64,000 nucleotides of DNA from Planomicrobium sp. CPCC 101079 (GTDB lineage Bacteria > Bacillota > Bacilli > Bacillales_A > Planococcaceae). The DNA lies in assembly GCF_007859275.1 (NCBI RefSeq), contig NZ_VOHC01000006.1, forward strand, positions 1 to 64,000, in the 5' to 3' direction. Under the pieces are notes generated by a model that ran no database searches, was not told the DNA's origin, and was given only the letters and a program-made list of their open reading frames with translations. Position 1 is the first letter of the stretch; each line of letters begins with the position of its first letter. The position numbers and the translations under genes are program-made. This document shows positions 34,776 to 43,353 of the stretch, piece after piece.

Positions 34776-34925
34776 TCTTCCATCGATAACTTCCGCATTT
34801 TTACCATCAAAGCTGCCTTTATTAACAGCTTCAATTTTCTCGCCGTTTATCATCAAGTGATAAAGTGCATCCGGGTCATCCTCGCTGCCTGGCCGATACA
34901 GTCTCACATTATTAATTGCTTTCAT
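34774..34925 (-). pseudogene. 5' fragment of an amidohydrolase-type gene
   Basis: A GGAGGGG site and ATG at 34925 start a protein-like sequence (MKAINNVRLYRPGSEDDPD, MINGEKIEAV, AEVIDGRD) that resembles the N-terminal strand-rich part of amidohydrolases, which normally continues with the metal site HxH. After about 50 codons the homology ends exactly where leader copy A begins; the frame stays open to 34581 but no longer resembles a hydrolase. A truncated gene by inference. Confidence 0.5.
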
Positions 34926-35072
34926 TGGACTACCCCTCCGAAACTCATAATTATCAGCTATTTTCCCAACCCCTCAATTTTCAAACGGCGGCTTGAATAA
35001 AAGAAAGGGTTACAGCCGGAAGACACTGGGTAAAGACAAACTAAATCGATCAAGGAGGGAATCATTGGGATT

Positions 35073-36080
35073 ATGGGCTTAAAACTAAAAGACCTCAAAG
35101 ACCAAGTTATTGTGATTACGGGAGCCTCTAGCGGAATAGGATTGGCAACAGCCAGAATGGCAGCTGAAAAAGGAGCCAAAGTGGTGGCAGCTGCAAGAAA
35201 TGAAGATGCTTTAAGGGAATTGGTCGAAGAACTGAGCAGTAAAGGGCATGAAGCGATTTTTGTCGTAGCGGATGTCGGCAAGGAAGAAGATGTCAACAAA
35301 ATCGCCGAAACCGCCATCGAACAGTTTGGCCGCTTTGATACTTGGGTCAACGATGCGGCGGTCACTATTTTTGGCCATATGATGGATGTGACCATCGAGG
35401 ATATGAAGCGGATGTTCGATACGAATTTCTGGGGAGTCGTTTATGGTATGAGAGCGGCTGTCAGACATTATAAGGAGAGAGGCGTTCCAGGTGCCATTGT
35501 CAATGTGGGGAGCCTTTATGGGGACAGAGGGGTCGTCCTTCAGTCGACCTACTCCGCAGCTAAATTTGCAGTCCACGGCATGACGGAGAATCTCCGGATG
35601 GAAATGGAAAAAGAAAAAGCTCCAGTTTCAATTTCGTTGATTCATGCTGGCCGGATTGATACGCCGTATAATGAGCATGCAAGAAGCTATACAGAAAAAC
35701 AGCCAGCCCATATCGGCATGGTTTATACACCGGAAGTGGTAGCAGAGGCGATTCTGTATTGCGCAGCGCATCCGAAACGGGACATGTATGTCGGAGCACA
35801 AGCGAAAATGACGGCGCTTCTCGGTCGGGGAGCACCGCGTTTTACAGATAAATTGATGGAAGTCTTGATCTATCCTACCCAGCTTGCCAACCGCCCATCG
35901 CGCCCCCGCGAAGACAGCGCTTTGTATGAAGCGGGTTATGGCATGGAAGAGCGGGGCACCAATAAAGGCTGGATCCGCAAGCGCAGCTATTATGTCCAAG
36001 CGACAAAGCGGCCGGTGCTGACACTGGTAGCTTTGGCAAGCGTCGGGGCACTGGTCTGGAATGCCGCGAAAAATAAATGA
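35073..36080 (+). CDS. Short-chain dehydrogenase/reductase with C-terminal membrane helix
   Basis: 335-residue SDR. Cofactor motif TGASSGIG (18-25), catalytic Ser in VNVGSLYGD, the YSAAK active site (Tyr and Lys) and a following N-terminal-type NDAAV motif are present. An extra 80 residues after the core end in a hydrophobic stretch (PVLTLVALASVGALVW), suggesting membrane association, a feature of a subgroup of bacterial SDRs. Substrate unknown. An AAGGAGGG site lies 13 nt upstream of the ATG, a slightly long spacing. Confidence 0.82.
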   Translation: MGLKLKDLKDQVIVITGASSGIGLATARMAAEKGAKVVAAARNEDALRELVEELSSKGHEAIFVVADVGKEEDVNKIAETAIEQFGRFDTWVNDAAVTIFGHMMDVTIEDMKRMFDTNFWGVVYGMRAAVRHYKERGVPGAIVNVGSLYGDRGVVLQSTYSAAKFAVHGMTENLRMEMEKEKAPVSISLIHAGRIDTPYNEHARSYTEKQPAHIGMVYTPEVVAEAILYCAAHPKRDMYVGAQAKMTALLGRGAPRFTDKLMEVLIYPTQLANRPSRPREDSALYEAGYGMEERGTNKGWIRKRSYYVQATKRPVLTLVALASVGALVWNAAKNK

Positions 36081-36088
36081 CGAAAATG

Positions 36089-36123
36089 AAAAAGCCTTTC
36101 CCGAAATTATGGGAAAGGCTTTT
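36089..36123. terminator. Bidirectional terminator
   Basis: AAAAGCCTTTCCC and GGGAAAGGCTTTT form a 13-bp stem with an 8-nt loop. It lies between the convergent SDR and yfkAB genes. Confidence 0.88.
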
Positions 36124-36127
36124 CAGT

Positions 36128-37258
36128 TTAAAATGCAGCATCTGCTTTTCTTTTCGCAAAATCGATTTCCGGATAGTAAGCATCTTTGACCAGTAAGTTC
36201 GGGCCTAAACAAGAAACCGAAGGGCAATGGCAGCCGACGGTTTTCGCAAGGGGGCGATCCAGCCAGTTCTCAAGCATAGCCGGAAGTGAATCGGTCTGAA
36301 TGTTGCCCATAGATGGTGTATCGCCGAAATCAGTGACAATGACGTCACCTGTGAAAATATTGACGTTCAGGCGTGAGCGTCCATCCGGGTCGTTTCGGAC
36401 CGTGACGTTTTTGCTGGAATGGATACGCTGGAGCAAAGCCACATCTTCCTCATTTGAACTGCATGGATAAAATGGCAGCGTACCAAACAGCATCCAAACA
36501 TCTTCATGGCGTTGATCAAGAAGCTCATGGATGGCTTTCCGGGTTTCATCCAGTGACAAGACTTCAAGCCGGGAAGCAAAGTCGCTTGGATACATTGGAT
36601 GCACTTCGTGCCGCGCGCATTTCATTTCCTCGACAATTTGTTTGTGGATTTTTGCGAGGTGCGGAAGTGTCCGCTTATTGAGCATCGTTTCCGCTGAGAC
36701 CATCACGCCGGCTTCGGAAAGCGCCCGGCTGTTATCGATCATCCGCTGAAATTGTTCCGCCCGGCGCTCTTCCGAAGGCTTGCGCTCCATGTTGGCGAAC
36801 CCGCCAGTGACAAAATCTTCAATGGTGCCCCAGTTATGCGAAATGTGCAAGACGTCCAAATATGGGGCGATAAGCATATACCGCTCGAGCGGCATGGTGA
36901 GGTTGGAGTTCATCTGCGTCCGCACGCCCCGCGCATGGGCGTATTTCAATAAAGGCAGCACATAGCGCTCGACTGACTTCTTGGAAAACATGGGCTCGCC
37001 GCCTGTTAGGCTGATCGTCCGCAAATGGGGAATTTCATCAAGCCGCGATAACAGCAATTCAATCGGCAAGGCATCTGGATCTTTATGGGCGAGCATATAA
37101 CCGACAGCGCAATGTTCACAGCGCATATTGCAAAGGTAAGTAGTTGTGAACTCTATACTGGATAATGTCAGTTTTCCATATTCTTCGATATCCATATAAG
37201 CTTCCCAAGGGTCGTAATCTGGTGAAATTTTTTTAGAAATAGTGTTAGCTAATGTCAT
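36128..37258 (-). CDS. yfkAB: Radical SAM/CxCxxxxC motif protein YfkAB
   Basis: 376-residue radical SAM protein. CNMRCEHC gives the CxxxCxxC cluster for the SAM-binding 4Fe-4S centre, SLTGGEP is the GGE motif, and the C-terminal CHCPSVSC is the CxCxxxxC signature that defines YfkAB. The reaction is unknown; the extra cysteines may bind a second cluster. Start ATG at 37258 is 9 nt after GGGAG; the TTG two codons earlier is less likely. Single gene. Confidence 0.88.
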   Translation of the reverse strand: MTLANTISKKISPDYDPWEAYMDIEEYGKLTLSSIEFTTTYLCNMRCEHCAVGYMLAHKDPDALPIELLLSRLDEIPHLRTISLTGGEPMFSKKSVERYVLPLLKYAHARGVRTQMNSNLTMPLERYMLIAPYLDVLHISHNWGTIEDFVTGGFANMERKPSEERRAEQFQRMIDNSRALSEAGVMVSAETMLNKRTLPHLAKIHKQIVEEMKCARHEVHPMYPSDFASRLEVLSLDETRKAIHELLDQRHEDVWMLFGTLPFYPCSSNEEDVALLQRIHSSKNVTVRNDPDGRSRLNVNIFTGDVIVTDFGDTPSMGNIQTDSLPAMLENWLDRPLAKTVGCHCPSVSCLGPNLLVKDAYYPEIDFAKRKADAAF

Positions 37259-37360
37259 AGTCAAAGACTCCCATAATTTTTATCAACGCTAATTATGGAC
37301 TTCTCCTATAGGTTCTACAAGCTATGAAGAAGAATTCCTATTTTTCTGATTAAGTTAGAG

Positions 37361-37393
37361 AAAAAAACCATTCCCAGAACAACAAGGGAACGG
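37361..37393 (-). terminator. Rho-independent terminator of the usp gene
   Basis: On the minus strand CCGTTCCC pairs with GGGAATGG, followed by T7. Confidence 0.75.
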
Positions 37394-37404
37394 CTTTTCC
37401 AAAA

Positions 37405-37875
37405 TTATTCCACTGGTTTTTCTGATGTTTCAACCACAGGGGTGCGGACAACTAGTACATCGCATTTCGCCGATCGGACAATACGCTCAGAAACGCTGCC
37501 CATGAAGAAGCGTTCAGCAGAGTTTAATCCTGTCGCCCCGCAAACAATCAGATCCGCATCCAATCGTTTGACCATGTCTACTGGAATCATCGATTTAGGG
37601 GAACCGTATTCCACAATGGAGTTCACTTGCGGCACTCCGGCTGCTGTGGCCACTTCCTTGTAAGTGATCAATAATCCTTCGGCCGCCTTTTTGGCGCCTT
37701 TGGCAAAAGCTTGCCCATAAGCTTCGATTGAGCCAAAAGAACGGTTGTCGACAATGCTCACCAAATTTAAAGTGGCGTGATTCCGCACCGCGATATCGAC
37801 TGCTTTTTTGAAAGCGATGGCGGCTTGATCCGATCCGTCTACTGCTACGATAATTTGCGAATACTTTAAACTCAT
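37405..37875 (-). CDS. Universal stress protein (UspA family)
   Basis: 156-residue UspA-like protein. IIVAVDGSDQAAIAFKKAVDIA at the start and the ATP-binding loop GATGLNSAERFFMGSVSERIVRSAKCDVLVVR (G-2x-G-9x-G-S/T) near the end are intact, so it is the ATP-binding class. Role in stress survival is inferred from the family. An AAGGAGG site precedes the ATG. It lies upstream of and divergent from the fnr gene, which fits the frequent co-occurrence of Usp genes with anaerobic regulators. Confidence 0.9.
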   Translation of the reverse strand: MSLKYSQIIVAVDGSDQAAIAFKKAVDIAVRNHATLNLVSIVDNRSFGSIEAYGQAFAKGAKKAAEGLLITYKEVATAAGVPQVNSIVEYGSPKSMIPVDMVKRLDADLIVCGATGLNSAERFFMGSVSERIVRSAKCDVLVVRTPVVETSEKPVE

Positions 37876-38063
37876 GATGTATTCCTCCTTATCTTTCCTA
37901 CTTAAGAAAGTTCGCTAAACTCTTTTCCAATTCCTGCTTATACACAAACTTTTGAGCACTGCCTTTCAATTCAGTTCAAGAAATGTAAAGCGCAGGGAAA
38001 TGGAATATGGTACCCTTTAAGTAACGAAATTGGCGGTGATCGACCGAGAAAGGCGGCCTAGTT

Positions 38064-38765
38064 TTGAATGAAGAAATGATAAGTCCGGAACTGTCTTCCG
38101 AATTGAAAGAACTGTTCACTATTCGCCACACGGTAAAGGAATTTAAAAAAGGCGCATACTTGTTTCAAGATGGCGATGCCATTAAAGGGGTTTATATCAT
38201 TCGTTCAGGAAAAGTCCAAATCGGAAAAGTGACGCCGGATGGCCGGGAACTGACATTAAAAATCTGCGGCCCAAACCAGCTTGTGGGAGAGGTCACCGTT
38301 TTTTCCGTGGATTCCAAATACATGTTGGATGCCAAAGCGATAGAAGATGTCATTTGCGCAAAAATCGCTATTAAGGATCTGGAGGATGCGCTCCTCCACA
38401 ATGCAAAATTGGCGGCTGTTTTCATGAAATGGATGGGCATCGACCAGCAAAAGACGCAGACCAAATTCCGCGACCTTTTGCTGCACGGCAAAAAAGGGGC
38501 TTTATACTCCACGCTGATCCGCTTGAGCAACAGCTACGGCGTCCAAAAGGATGACGGTATTTTAATTGATATGAATTTGACCAATCAGGAACTTGCCAAC
38601 TTTTGCGGAATGGCGCGTGAAGTGGTCAACAGGATGCTCAGCGACTTGAAAAAACAAGAGATTGTTTCAGTTGCGGAAGGCAAGATGATAATCCACGACA
38701 TCAGCCACTTAAAAATTGAAATCAACTGCGAAAATTGCCCAATCTCATTATGTAAAATCGATTGA
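38064..38765 (+). CDS. fnr: FNR-type oxygen-sensing regulator (Crp/Fnr family)
   Basis: 233-residue regulator: cyclic-nucleotide-like beta barrel (EFKKGAYLFQDGDAIKGVYIIRSGKVQIGK), dimer helix, then winged helix (LTNQELANFCGMAREVVNRMLSDLKKQEIV). The last residues contain Cys222, Cys225 and Cys230 as CX2CX4C, the arrangement that binds the 4Fe-4S cluster in Bacillus FNR, whereas E. coli FNR has its cysteines at the N-terminus. It should activate or repress genes when oxygen is low through TGTGA-N6-TCACA sites; one lies at 38837, ahead of the oxidase operon. The start is a TTG at 38064 after AAAGGCGG; an ATG four codons on is possible. Confidence 0.82.
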   Translation: MNEEMISPELSSELKELFTIRHTVKEFKKGAYLFQDGDAIKGVYIIRSGKVQIGKVTPDGRELTLKICGPNQLVGEVTVFSVDSKYMLDAKAIEDVICAKIAIKDLEDALLHNAKLAAVFMKWMGIDQQKTQTKFRDLLLHGKKGALYSTLIRLSNSYGVQKDDGILIDMNLTNQELANFCGMAREVVNRMLSDLKKQEIVSVAEGKMIIHDISHLKIEINCENCPISLCKID

Positions 38766-38797
38766 ACAAGCTTGCCATCAGGCAAGCTTGTTTTTTT
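38765..38797 (+). terminator. Rho-independent terminator of fnr
   Basis: AACAAGCTTGCC and GGCAAGCTTGTT form a 12-bp stem with a 4-nt loop and T7. Confidence 0.9.
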
Positions 38798-38836
38798 ATG
38801 TCTAAAAATTGACACCTGCCAAAAAAAGAAGGCAAG

Positions 38837-38852
38837 TGTGATATTTATCACA
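38837..38852 (+). promoter_or_regulatory. FNR/CRP-type box upstream of the oxidase operon
   Basis: TGTGATATTTATCACA is a 7-2-7 perfect palindrome of the TGTGA-N6-TCACA type recognised by Bacillus FNR. It lies 63 nt before the first oxidase gene, behind the fnr gene itself, so FNR is the obvious regulator. Activation or repression cannot be decided without the promoter position. Confidence 0.8.
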
Positions 38853-38914
38853 ATGTCTCCAGCAGCAATAACTTACGCTAAAGACAAGAAGAATAACAGA
38901 AGAGGTGAAGGGGA

Positions 38915-39037
38915 ATGGCGAAGTACAATGAAGCGCCGGAAGCGGATTTGAAAGGAACCTTGATTTGTGTCTTTCTGGTAGGGCTCGTGATTGTTGTGAT
39001 GTGGGTAGCCGCTTATTTGATGTATACCGCAAGATGA
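38915..39037 (+). CDS. Cytochrome c oxidase subunit 2A-like (40 aa)
   Basis: Forty-residue protein with GAGGTGAAGGGG before the ATG. Polar N-terminus (MAKYNEAPEADLKGT) then one hydrophobic helix (residues 15-36, LICVFLVGLVIVVMWVAAYL). Position (first gene, directly ahead of CuA subunit II and subunit I), size and topology match the single-helix subunit IIa of ba3-type oxidases such as that of Thermus. It probably completes subunit II, whose own first helix may be arranged differently in this oxidase class. Confidence 0.75.
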   Translation: MAKYNEAPEADLKGTLICVFLVGLVIVVMWVAAYLMYTAR

Positions 39038-39060
39038 GAATTAAGAAGGAGTAGATGGAA

Positions 39061-39531
39061 ATGCATTTTCATAAATACGAAAAAATTTGGCTTGTTTTTG
39101 GGATTGTTGCACTCACTATCTTTTTGGGAGTGGTGGGAGTAAGCGCCTTTTCACATGACCATACACCAGCAGGGGGCATGCATACAATTGACCCTAAGAA
39201 AGTGAATGAAACGGCACCATTCGATAAACCCGGCGTAACCCAGTTGGATGACGATACGTACCAAGTGGCAATCGTCGCAATGGCATTCGGCTATACCACG
39301 CCGGAAAAGCTGAGAGTGCCTGCGGGAAAAGAGATCGTTTTTCATGTTACCAGCTCAGACGTAGTCCACAGTTTTACGATTGATAACACAAAAGTCAATA
39401 TGATGGCTGTACCGGGCCAGATCACGATGAAATCCTACACGTTCACAGAACCAGGAAAGTACTTGATTCTTTGCAACGAATACTGCGGAACCGGTCACCA
39501 TATGATGTTTAACGAAATTGAGGTGTATTAA
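39061..39531 (+). CDS. Cytochrome c oxidase subunit II, ba3 type (CuA)
   Basis: 156-residue membrane-anchored subunit: one N-terminal helix (about 10-30), then an outward cupredoxin domain. The CuA ligands are visible as His in VVHSFTIDN and CNEYCGTGHHMMF (two Cys, Glu backbone, His, Met), so it accepts electrons from cytochrome c. Short length without a haem c domain is typical of ba3 oxidases. The ATG at 39061 with GGAG 9 nt upstream is preferred over the ATG two codons earlier. It overlaps nothing and is followed at once by subunit I. Confidence 0.9.
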   Translation: MHFHKYEKIWLVFGIVALTIFLGVVGVSAFSHDHTPAGGMHTIDPKKVNETAPFDKPGVTQLDDDTYQVAIVAMAFGYTTPEKLRVPAGKEIVFHVTSSDVVHSFTIDNTKVNMMAVPGQITMKSYTFTEPGKYLILCNEYCGTGHHMMFNEIEVY

Positions 39532-39532
39532 A

Positions 39533-41185
39533 ATGATTGCTGCACAAGACCGAAAACTTGCTTTATCGAATATCGGAGTCGCCTATACGGCCTTTTTACT
39601 CGGCACTTTATGCGGATTGCTCCAAGTGTTTATCCGGAATGACGCTATCCAATTGCCGGCATGGCTCGATTACTATCAAATTTTAACAGCACATGGTGTA
39701 CTGCTTGCCCTTATTTTTACGACATTCTTTATTTTCGGCTTCTTTGTTACAGGCATGAGCAAAAGCTTAGGAAACTTCGGCCCGAAAGTCCGCCTCGTTT
39801 CCTGGATCGGTTTTTGGGTAACGGTGATCGGGACGGTTTTAGCTACTGCGATGATCGTTTCCGGTGAAGCATCTGTCCTTTACACGTTTTATGCGCCGCT
39901 GAAAGCGAGCGGCTGGTATTATGTCGGACTTGCGCTCTTTGTAGTAGGGACATGGATCAGCAGCTTTGCGCTTGTCAGCCATTATATGGTATGGCGCAAA
40001 ACAAACAAAGGGCAGCTCAGCCCCCTGTTCGCCTTTATGACCATCACCACTATCATCTTATGGCTTATCGCTTGTCTTGGAGTAGTTGCAACCGTATTGT
40101 TCCAGTACATTCCATGGACATTCGGCTGGGTGGATACGATTGATGTCGAACTAAGCCGGTCATTGTTCTGGTATTTCGGCCATCCATTGGTGTACTTCTG
40201 GCTTTTGCCTGCTTACATGGCATGGTATGTCATTGTTCCAAAATTGGTCGGCACAACCGTTTTCAGTGACTCGCTAGCCCGATTATCATTTGTTCTGTTT
40301 ATTCTTTTCTCCATCCCGGTCGGGTTCCACCACCAATTGACAGAACCCGGCATCTCGAATTTCTGGAAGTTCCTGCAGGTGATGTTGACATTCATGGTTA
40401 TCATCCCGTCTTTGATGACCGCATTCTCAATGTTCGCGACATTTGAAACGGCTGGCCGTAAAAACGGCGGAAAAGGCCTGTTCGGCTGGTTTACCAAACT
40501 TCCTTGGAAAGACATCCGCTTCACTTCCATCTTTGTTGCAATGGCGTTCTTTATTCCGGGAGGAGCGGGCGGAATCATCAACGCTAGCTTCCAGCTGAAT
40601 GAAGTGGTGCATAATACGTTGTGGGTTGTCGGCCATTTCCACATCACAGTCGGAACTCCAGTCGCAATGACGTTCATGGGACTGACATTTTGGCTGATTC
40701 CATATTTGACTGGGCGGAAATTCACGAAGGCAATGCAAAAACTTGGCTTTGTGCAAATCGTCACTTGGTCGGTCGGTATGCTTATGATGTCTACAGCCCA
40801 GCATGTACTCGGTCTTCTCGGAGCGCCTCGGCGCACAGCTTTTTCCAGCTATAACAATCATGCCTCAACACTGGAATGGTTTGATGGCATTATATCCAGC
40901 CATGTAACGATGGCGATTGGAGGAAGCATTCTGTTCCTGTCGGCGATGCTGCTGATCTACATTGTCGTCATGACAATGTTCTTATCTCCAAAAGCGGTGA
41001 AGGAAAAAGATATGGTTGAATTTCCGATGGCAGAGAGCGGAAAAGCTTCCACACCGAAATTTCTCGAAAACTGGTGGATTTGGATTGGTATTGCATTCGC
41101 GCTGATTTTCATCGCTTATGCCATTCCACTTGGCGATATGATTCAACACGCGCCTCCGGGGGCAGAAGGACTCAAAACATGGTAG
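39533..41185 (+). CDS. Cytochrome c oxidase subunit I, ba3 type
   Basis: 550-residue haem-copper oxidase core with about 13 helices. Haem and CuB ligands can be placed: AHGVLLAL (low-spin haem His), FGHPLVYFWLLPAYMAWY (HPxVY with the CuB His and Tyr cross-link region), HHQLTEPG (CuB His pair) and VGHFHITVGT (haem ligands). The sequence belongs to the B-type (ba3) branch, enzymes with high oxygen affinity that lack the full D-channel. ATG at 39533, 1 nt after the subunit II stop, with GAGGTG upstream. With FNR upstream, a role at low oxygen is likely. Confidence 0.92.
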   Translation: MIAAQDRKLALSNIGVAYTAFLLGTLCGLLQVFIRNDAIQLPAWLDYYQILTAHGVLLALIFTTFFIFGFFVTGMSKSLGNFGPKVRLVSWIGFWVTVIGTVLATAMIVSGEASVLYTFYAPLKASGWYYVGLALFVVGTWISSFALVSHYMVWRKTNKGQLSPLFAFMTITTIILWLIACLGVVATVLFQYIPWTFGWVDTIDVELSRSLFWYFGHPLVYFWLLPAYMAWYVIVPKLVGTTVFSDSLARLSFVLFILFSIPVGFHHQLTEPGISNFWKFLQVMLTFMVIIPSLMTAFSMFATFETAGRKNGGKGLFGWFTKLPWKDIRFTSIFVAMAFFIPGGAGGIINASFQLNEVVHNTLWVVGHFHITVGTPVAMTFMGLTFWLIPYLTGRKFTKAMQKLGFVQIVTWSVGMLMMSTAQHVLGLLGAPRRTAFSSYNNHASTLEWFDGIISSHVTMAIGGSILFLSAMLLIYIVVMTMFLSPKAVKEKDMVEFPMAESGKASTPKFLENWWIWIGIAFALIFIAYAIPLGDMIQHAPPGAEGLKTW

Positions 41186-41197
41186 GAGTTGAGTGAG

Positions 41198-41284
41198 ATG
41201 TTCGTGACATTGCTGTCATTAATGGCTATCTTTATCGTCTTTACAGCGATGCTGATTGAAGTCAGCACGCTCGAGGAGGAATAA
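41198..41284 (+). CDS. Tiny membrane protein of the oxidase operon (28 aa)
   Basis: ATG at 41198, 12 nt after the subunit I stop, with TAGGAGTTGAG upstream. It encodes a single hydrophobic helix (FVTLLSLMAIFIVFTAMLI) and an acidic tail (EVSTLEEE). A terminator follows immediately, so it is the last gene of the operon. Probably a small accessory subunit or assembly peptide; no family recognised. Confidence 0.6.
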   Translation: MFVTLLSLMAIFIVFTAMLIEVSTLEEE

Positions 41285-41294
41285 CGGGAAAAAC

Positions 41295-41331
41295 AAAAAG
41301 GGAATTCCGCGATGGAATTCCCCTTTTTTTT
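41295..41331 (+). terminator. Rho-independent terminator of the oxidase operon
   Basis: AAAAAGGGAATTCC pairs with GGAATTCCCCTTTTT (one bulge) and continues in T8. Confidence 0.88.
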
Positions 41332-41429
41332 ATTGTCCCAATTATAGCATTGATTGCCTGGAATTTTCAGTCTTTTATTTTTGGTATTTTTTGTTAGGGT
41401 TAAAAGAGAAGAAGTTTAGGGGGATTGCC

Positions 41430-41954
41430 ATGATTGACTACCAAGTATCTTCACTTGAAGGATACACTGATAAAATTGGGGAACTGTGTTTTCTGCTGGA
41501 ACATGCGAGAGCTGTTACATTGAGTGAAATCGAGGACCTGAGCCAAGCCGAATTGGATTATCTGGTATACGCTGACGATAATTCCATCGGAGCTCTATTG
41601 CTGCATATCGCATCGATTGAAAAAGTCCATCAGGTAATTACGTTTGAAAAAAGGGATTTTACTGCTTTGGAATACGCGGAATGGAGAACAGCGGTCGATC
41701 TGCAAGACGGTGCCCGCAGGAAAATCAGAGGAAAAGGGCTGGATTTTTATCTTCATCAGCTTTCGGCTGTCAGAGAGCAGACACTCAAGCAATTGCGCTT
41801 GTTCGGCGATGACTGGCTTTATGAACAGAGCCACTGGCCAAATGGAACACCTATCAATAATTATTATCTATGGTTCCATGTACTCGAGGATGAAATCAGC
41901 CACCGCGGCCAAATAAGGTTGATTAAGCGGAGGCTATTAACTAGCAGAAAGTAG
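41430..41954 (+). CDS. DinB-family protein
   Basis: 174-residue four-helix bundle protein. Metal-binding histidines are found in ALLLHIASIEKVH and in LWFHVLEDEISHRGQI, the two-site DinB pattern. It is distant from the DinB protein at 31.6 kb. The reaction is unknown. ATG at 41430 follows TAGGGGG; the frame runs 58 codons further upstream through the preceding terminator and is not used. It is followed 9 nt later by a GNAT gene. Confidence 0.78.
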   Translation: MIDYQVSSLEGYTDKIGELCFLLEHARAVTLSEIEDLSQAELDYLVYADDNSIGALLLHIASIEKVHQVITFEKRDFTALEYAEWRTAVDLQDGARRKIRGKGLDFYLHQLSAVREQTLKQLRLFGDDWLYEQSHWPNGTPINNYYLWFHVLEDEISHRGQIRLIKRRLLTSRK

Positions 41955-41963
41955 GAAACGGAT

Positions 41964-42518
41964 ATGAAAACTTATTTGGAAAGCGGCCGGTTTTATTTGC
42001 GGGAACTGGTGGAGAGTGATTGGCAGGCTATCCACGACTATGCCTCTCAAGAAATCGTTTCGCGTTACCAGCCGTGGGGACCTAATGCCGAGGAGGACAC
42101 TCAAAAATTTGTGAACGATGGCCTTATGGACGCGAAAAAGGATCCAAGAACGCGATATATGTTTCCGATTGTTTCAAAAACTACCGAAAAACTGATTGGC
42201 GCTGCTGAATTTAATATTCGGGATCAGGCCAATCAGAGCGGGGAAATCGGCTATATTATCAATCCGGCATTTTGGGGACAAGGCATCGCAACGGAAGCGG
42301 CAAGCTGGTTAATTGGCTTTGGGTTTAATGAATTGGGGCTTCACCGGATATACGCAACATGCAATCCCCAAAATGCCGCTTCTCAAAAAGTTTTGGAAAA
42401 AAGCGGAGTGGTGAAAGAAGGGCTGATGCGTGAGGACCTGTTGATGAAAGACGGCTGGAGAGATTCATTGCTGTACAGCATCCTTGAACATGAATGGCGC
42501 AAAAGTAAGGAACTTTAA
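41964..42518 (+). CDS. GNAT N-acetyltransferase, RimJ/RimL type
   Basis: 184-residue GNAT with ESGRFYLRELVESDWQAIH at the start, the acetyl-CoA loop GYIINPAFWGQGIATEA and KVLEKSGVVKEGLMRED. Nearly identical layout to B. subtilis YoaA/YjcK-like acetyltransferases that act on protein or peptide N-termini. Acceptor unknown. AGGAAAC before the ATG. The following hydrolase gene begins one base after its stop. Confidence 0.8.
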   Translation: MKTYLESGRFYLRELVESDWQAIHDYASQEIVSRYQPWGPNAEEDTQKFVNDGLMDAKKDPRTRYMFPIVSKTTEKLIGAAEFNIRDQANQSGEIGYIINPAFWGQGIATEAASWLIGFGFNELGLHRIYATCNPQNAASQKVLEKSGVVKEGLMREDLLMKDGWRDSLLYSILEHEWRKSKEL

Positions 42519-42519
42519 G

Positions 42520-43353
42520 ATGGAAAAAATAAAGTATGGCCGATTCCCATATAACTTGTTAAAGCCGGCAGAAAATAATCGAAATGGCTTTGCCGCCATT
42601 TTATACCATGGTTGGGGAACAACTGCAGATAGTTACACAGGGCTGGCGGAGAAAATCGCGGAAAAAGGGTACATTGTTATCATTCCAGAGATTGTGTATC
42701 ACGATTCCCGAAATCCATTAACAAATTGGTTCGATAAAAAAGTCATACGGAAATATTTTTGGAAAACGATTGTAGAAAGCATTGAAGAATTTGAAGAGTT
42801 TTTTCAAGGGCTTGGGATCGCAAAAGAAAAGACGCTTCTCATTGGAAGTTCGATGGGCGGTTTTATTGCAAACGGCATTTTTTCTTTCCAGAAAGACCTG
42901 GGCGGACTCGTGAATATTAATGGTTCGGGATCTTTTGTCTTAACAGAAAAACTGTTCCGGGAAAGAGACGGACGCCCAGCGCTGACAGCGGAGGAAGAAG
43001 CTTTCCTAAGCCAATTTGACCCTGTTCAAAAAGAAAAGTGCGCATCTCCCGTCCTTCTTATGCACGGCGATCAGGACACTACAATTCCGATAGCGGGCCA
43101 AGAGCGGTATTTCCAGCATTTGAAAGAAAAAGAAGGCAGGGAAAATGCTAAATTTTTAATCTTCCCGGGCGTCAATCATCAAATTACAGAAGCGGTGGTT
43201 GAGAGGCTGTTAAATTGGTTGGAGGAGGTGCAGAAAATGCAGGTTTGGAGGACAGAGATGACCAAAGAACTCGTGGTGGAAATATTGAACTGGCGATACG
43301 CTGAACCATACGATTTTTATAACAATGACGTAACGGAAGAGGGGTTGCAGTAA
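42520..43353 (+). CDS. Alpha/beta hydrolase (YitV-like), reading into the next gene
   Basis: The hydrolase part covers about residues 1-239: LYHGWGTTADSY (oxyanion region), the nucleophile elbow LIGSSMGGFIA, the acid in LMHGDQDTTIP and the His in PGVNHQIT. It resembles YitV-type hydrolases of about 250 residues. Instead of ending there, the frame continues through the ribosome site and ATG (43237) of a downstream GNAT gene in the same frame, and stops only at the TAA inside that gene (43351). The product would be 277 residues with a meaningless tail. Original stop probably lost. Confidence 0.7.
   Translation: MEKIKYGRFPYNLLKPAENNRNGFAAILYHGWGTTADSYTGLAEKIAEKGYIVIIPEIVYHDSRNPLTNWFDKKVIRKYFWKTIVESIEEFEEFFQGLGIAKEKTLLIGSSMGGFIANGIFSFQKDLGGLVNINGSGSFVLTEKLFRERDGRPALTAEEEAFLSQFDPVQKEKCASPVLLMHGDQDTTIPIAGQERYFQHLKEKEGRENAKFLIFPGVNHQITEAVVERLLNWLEEVQKMQVWRTEMTKELVVEILNWRYAEPYDFYNNDVTEEGLQ

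Noticed and set aside
37876-37960. GTTTAG-N15-AGGAAA as a sigma-B promoter of the universal stress protein gene
   Set aside because: The -10 would fall almost on the ribosome site, leaving no leader; spacing and position are unlikely.
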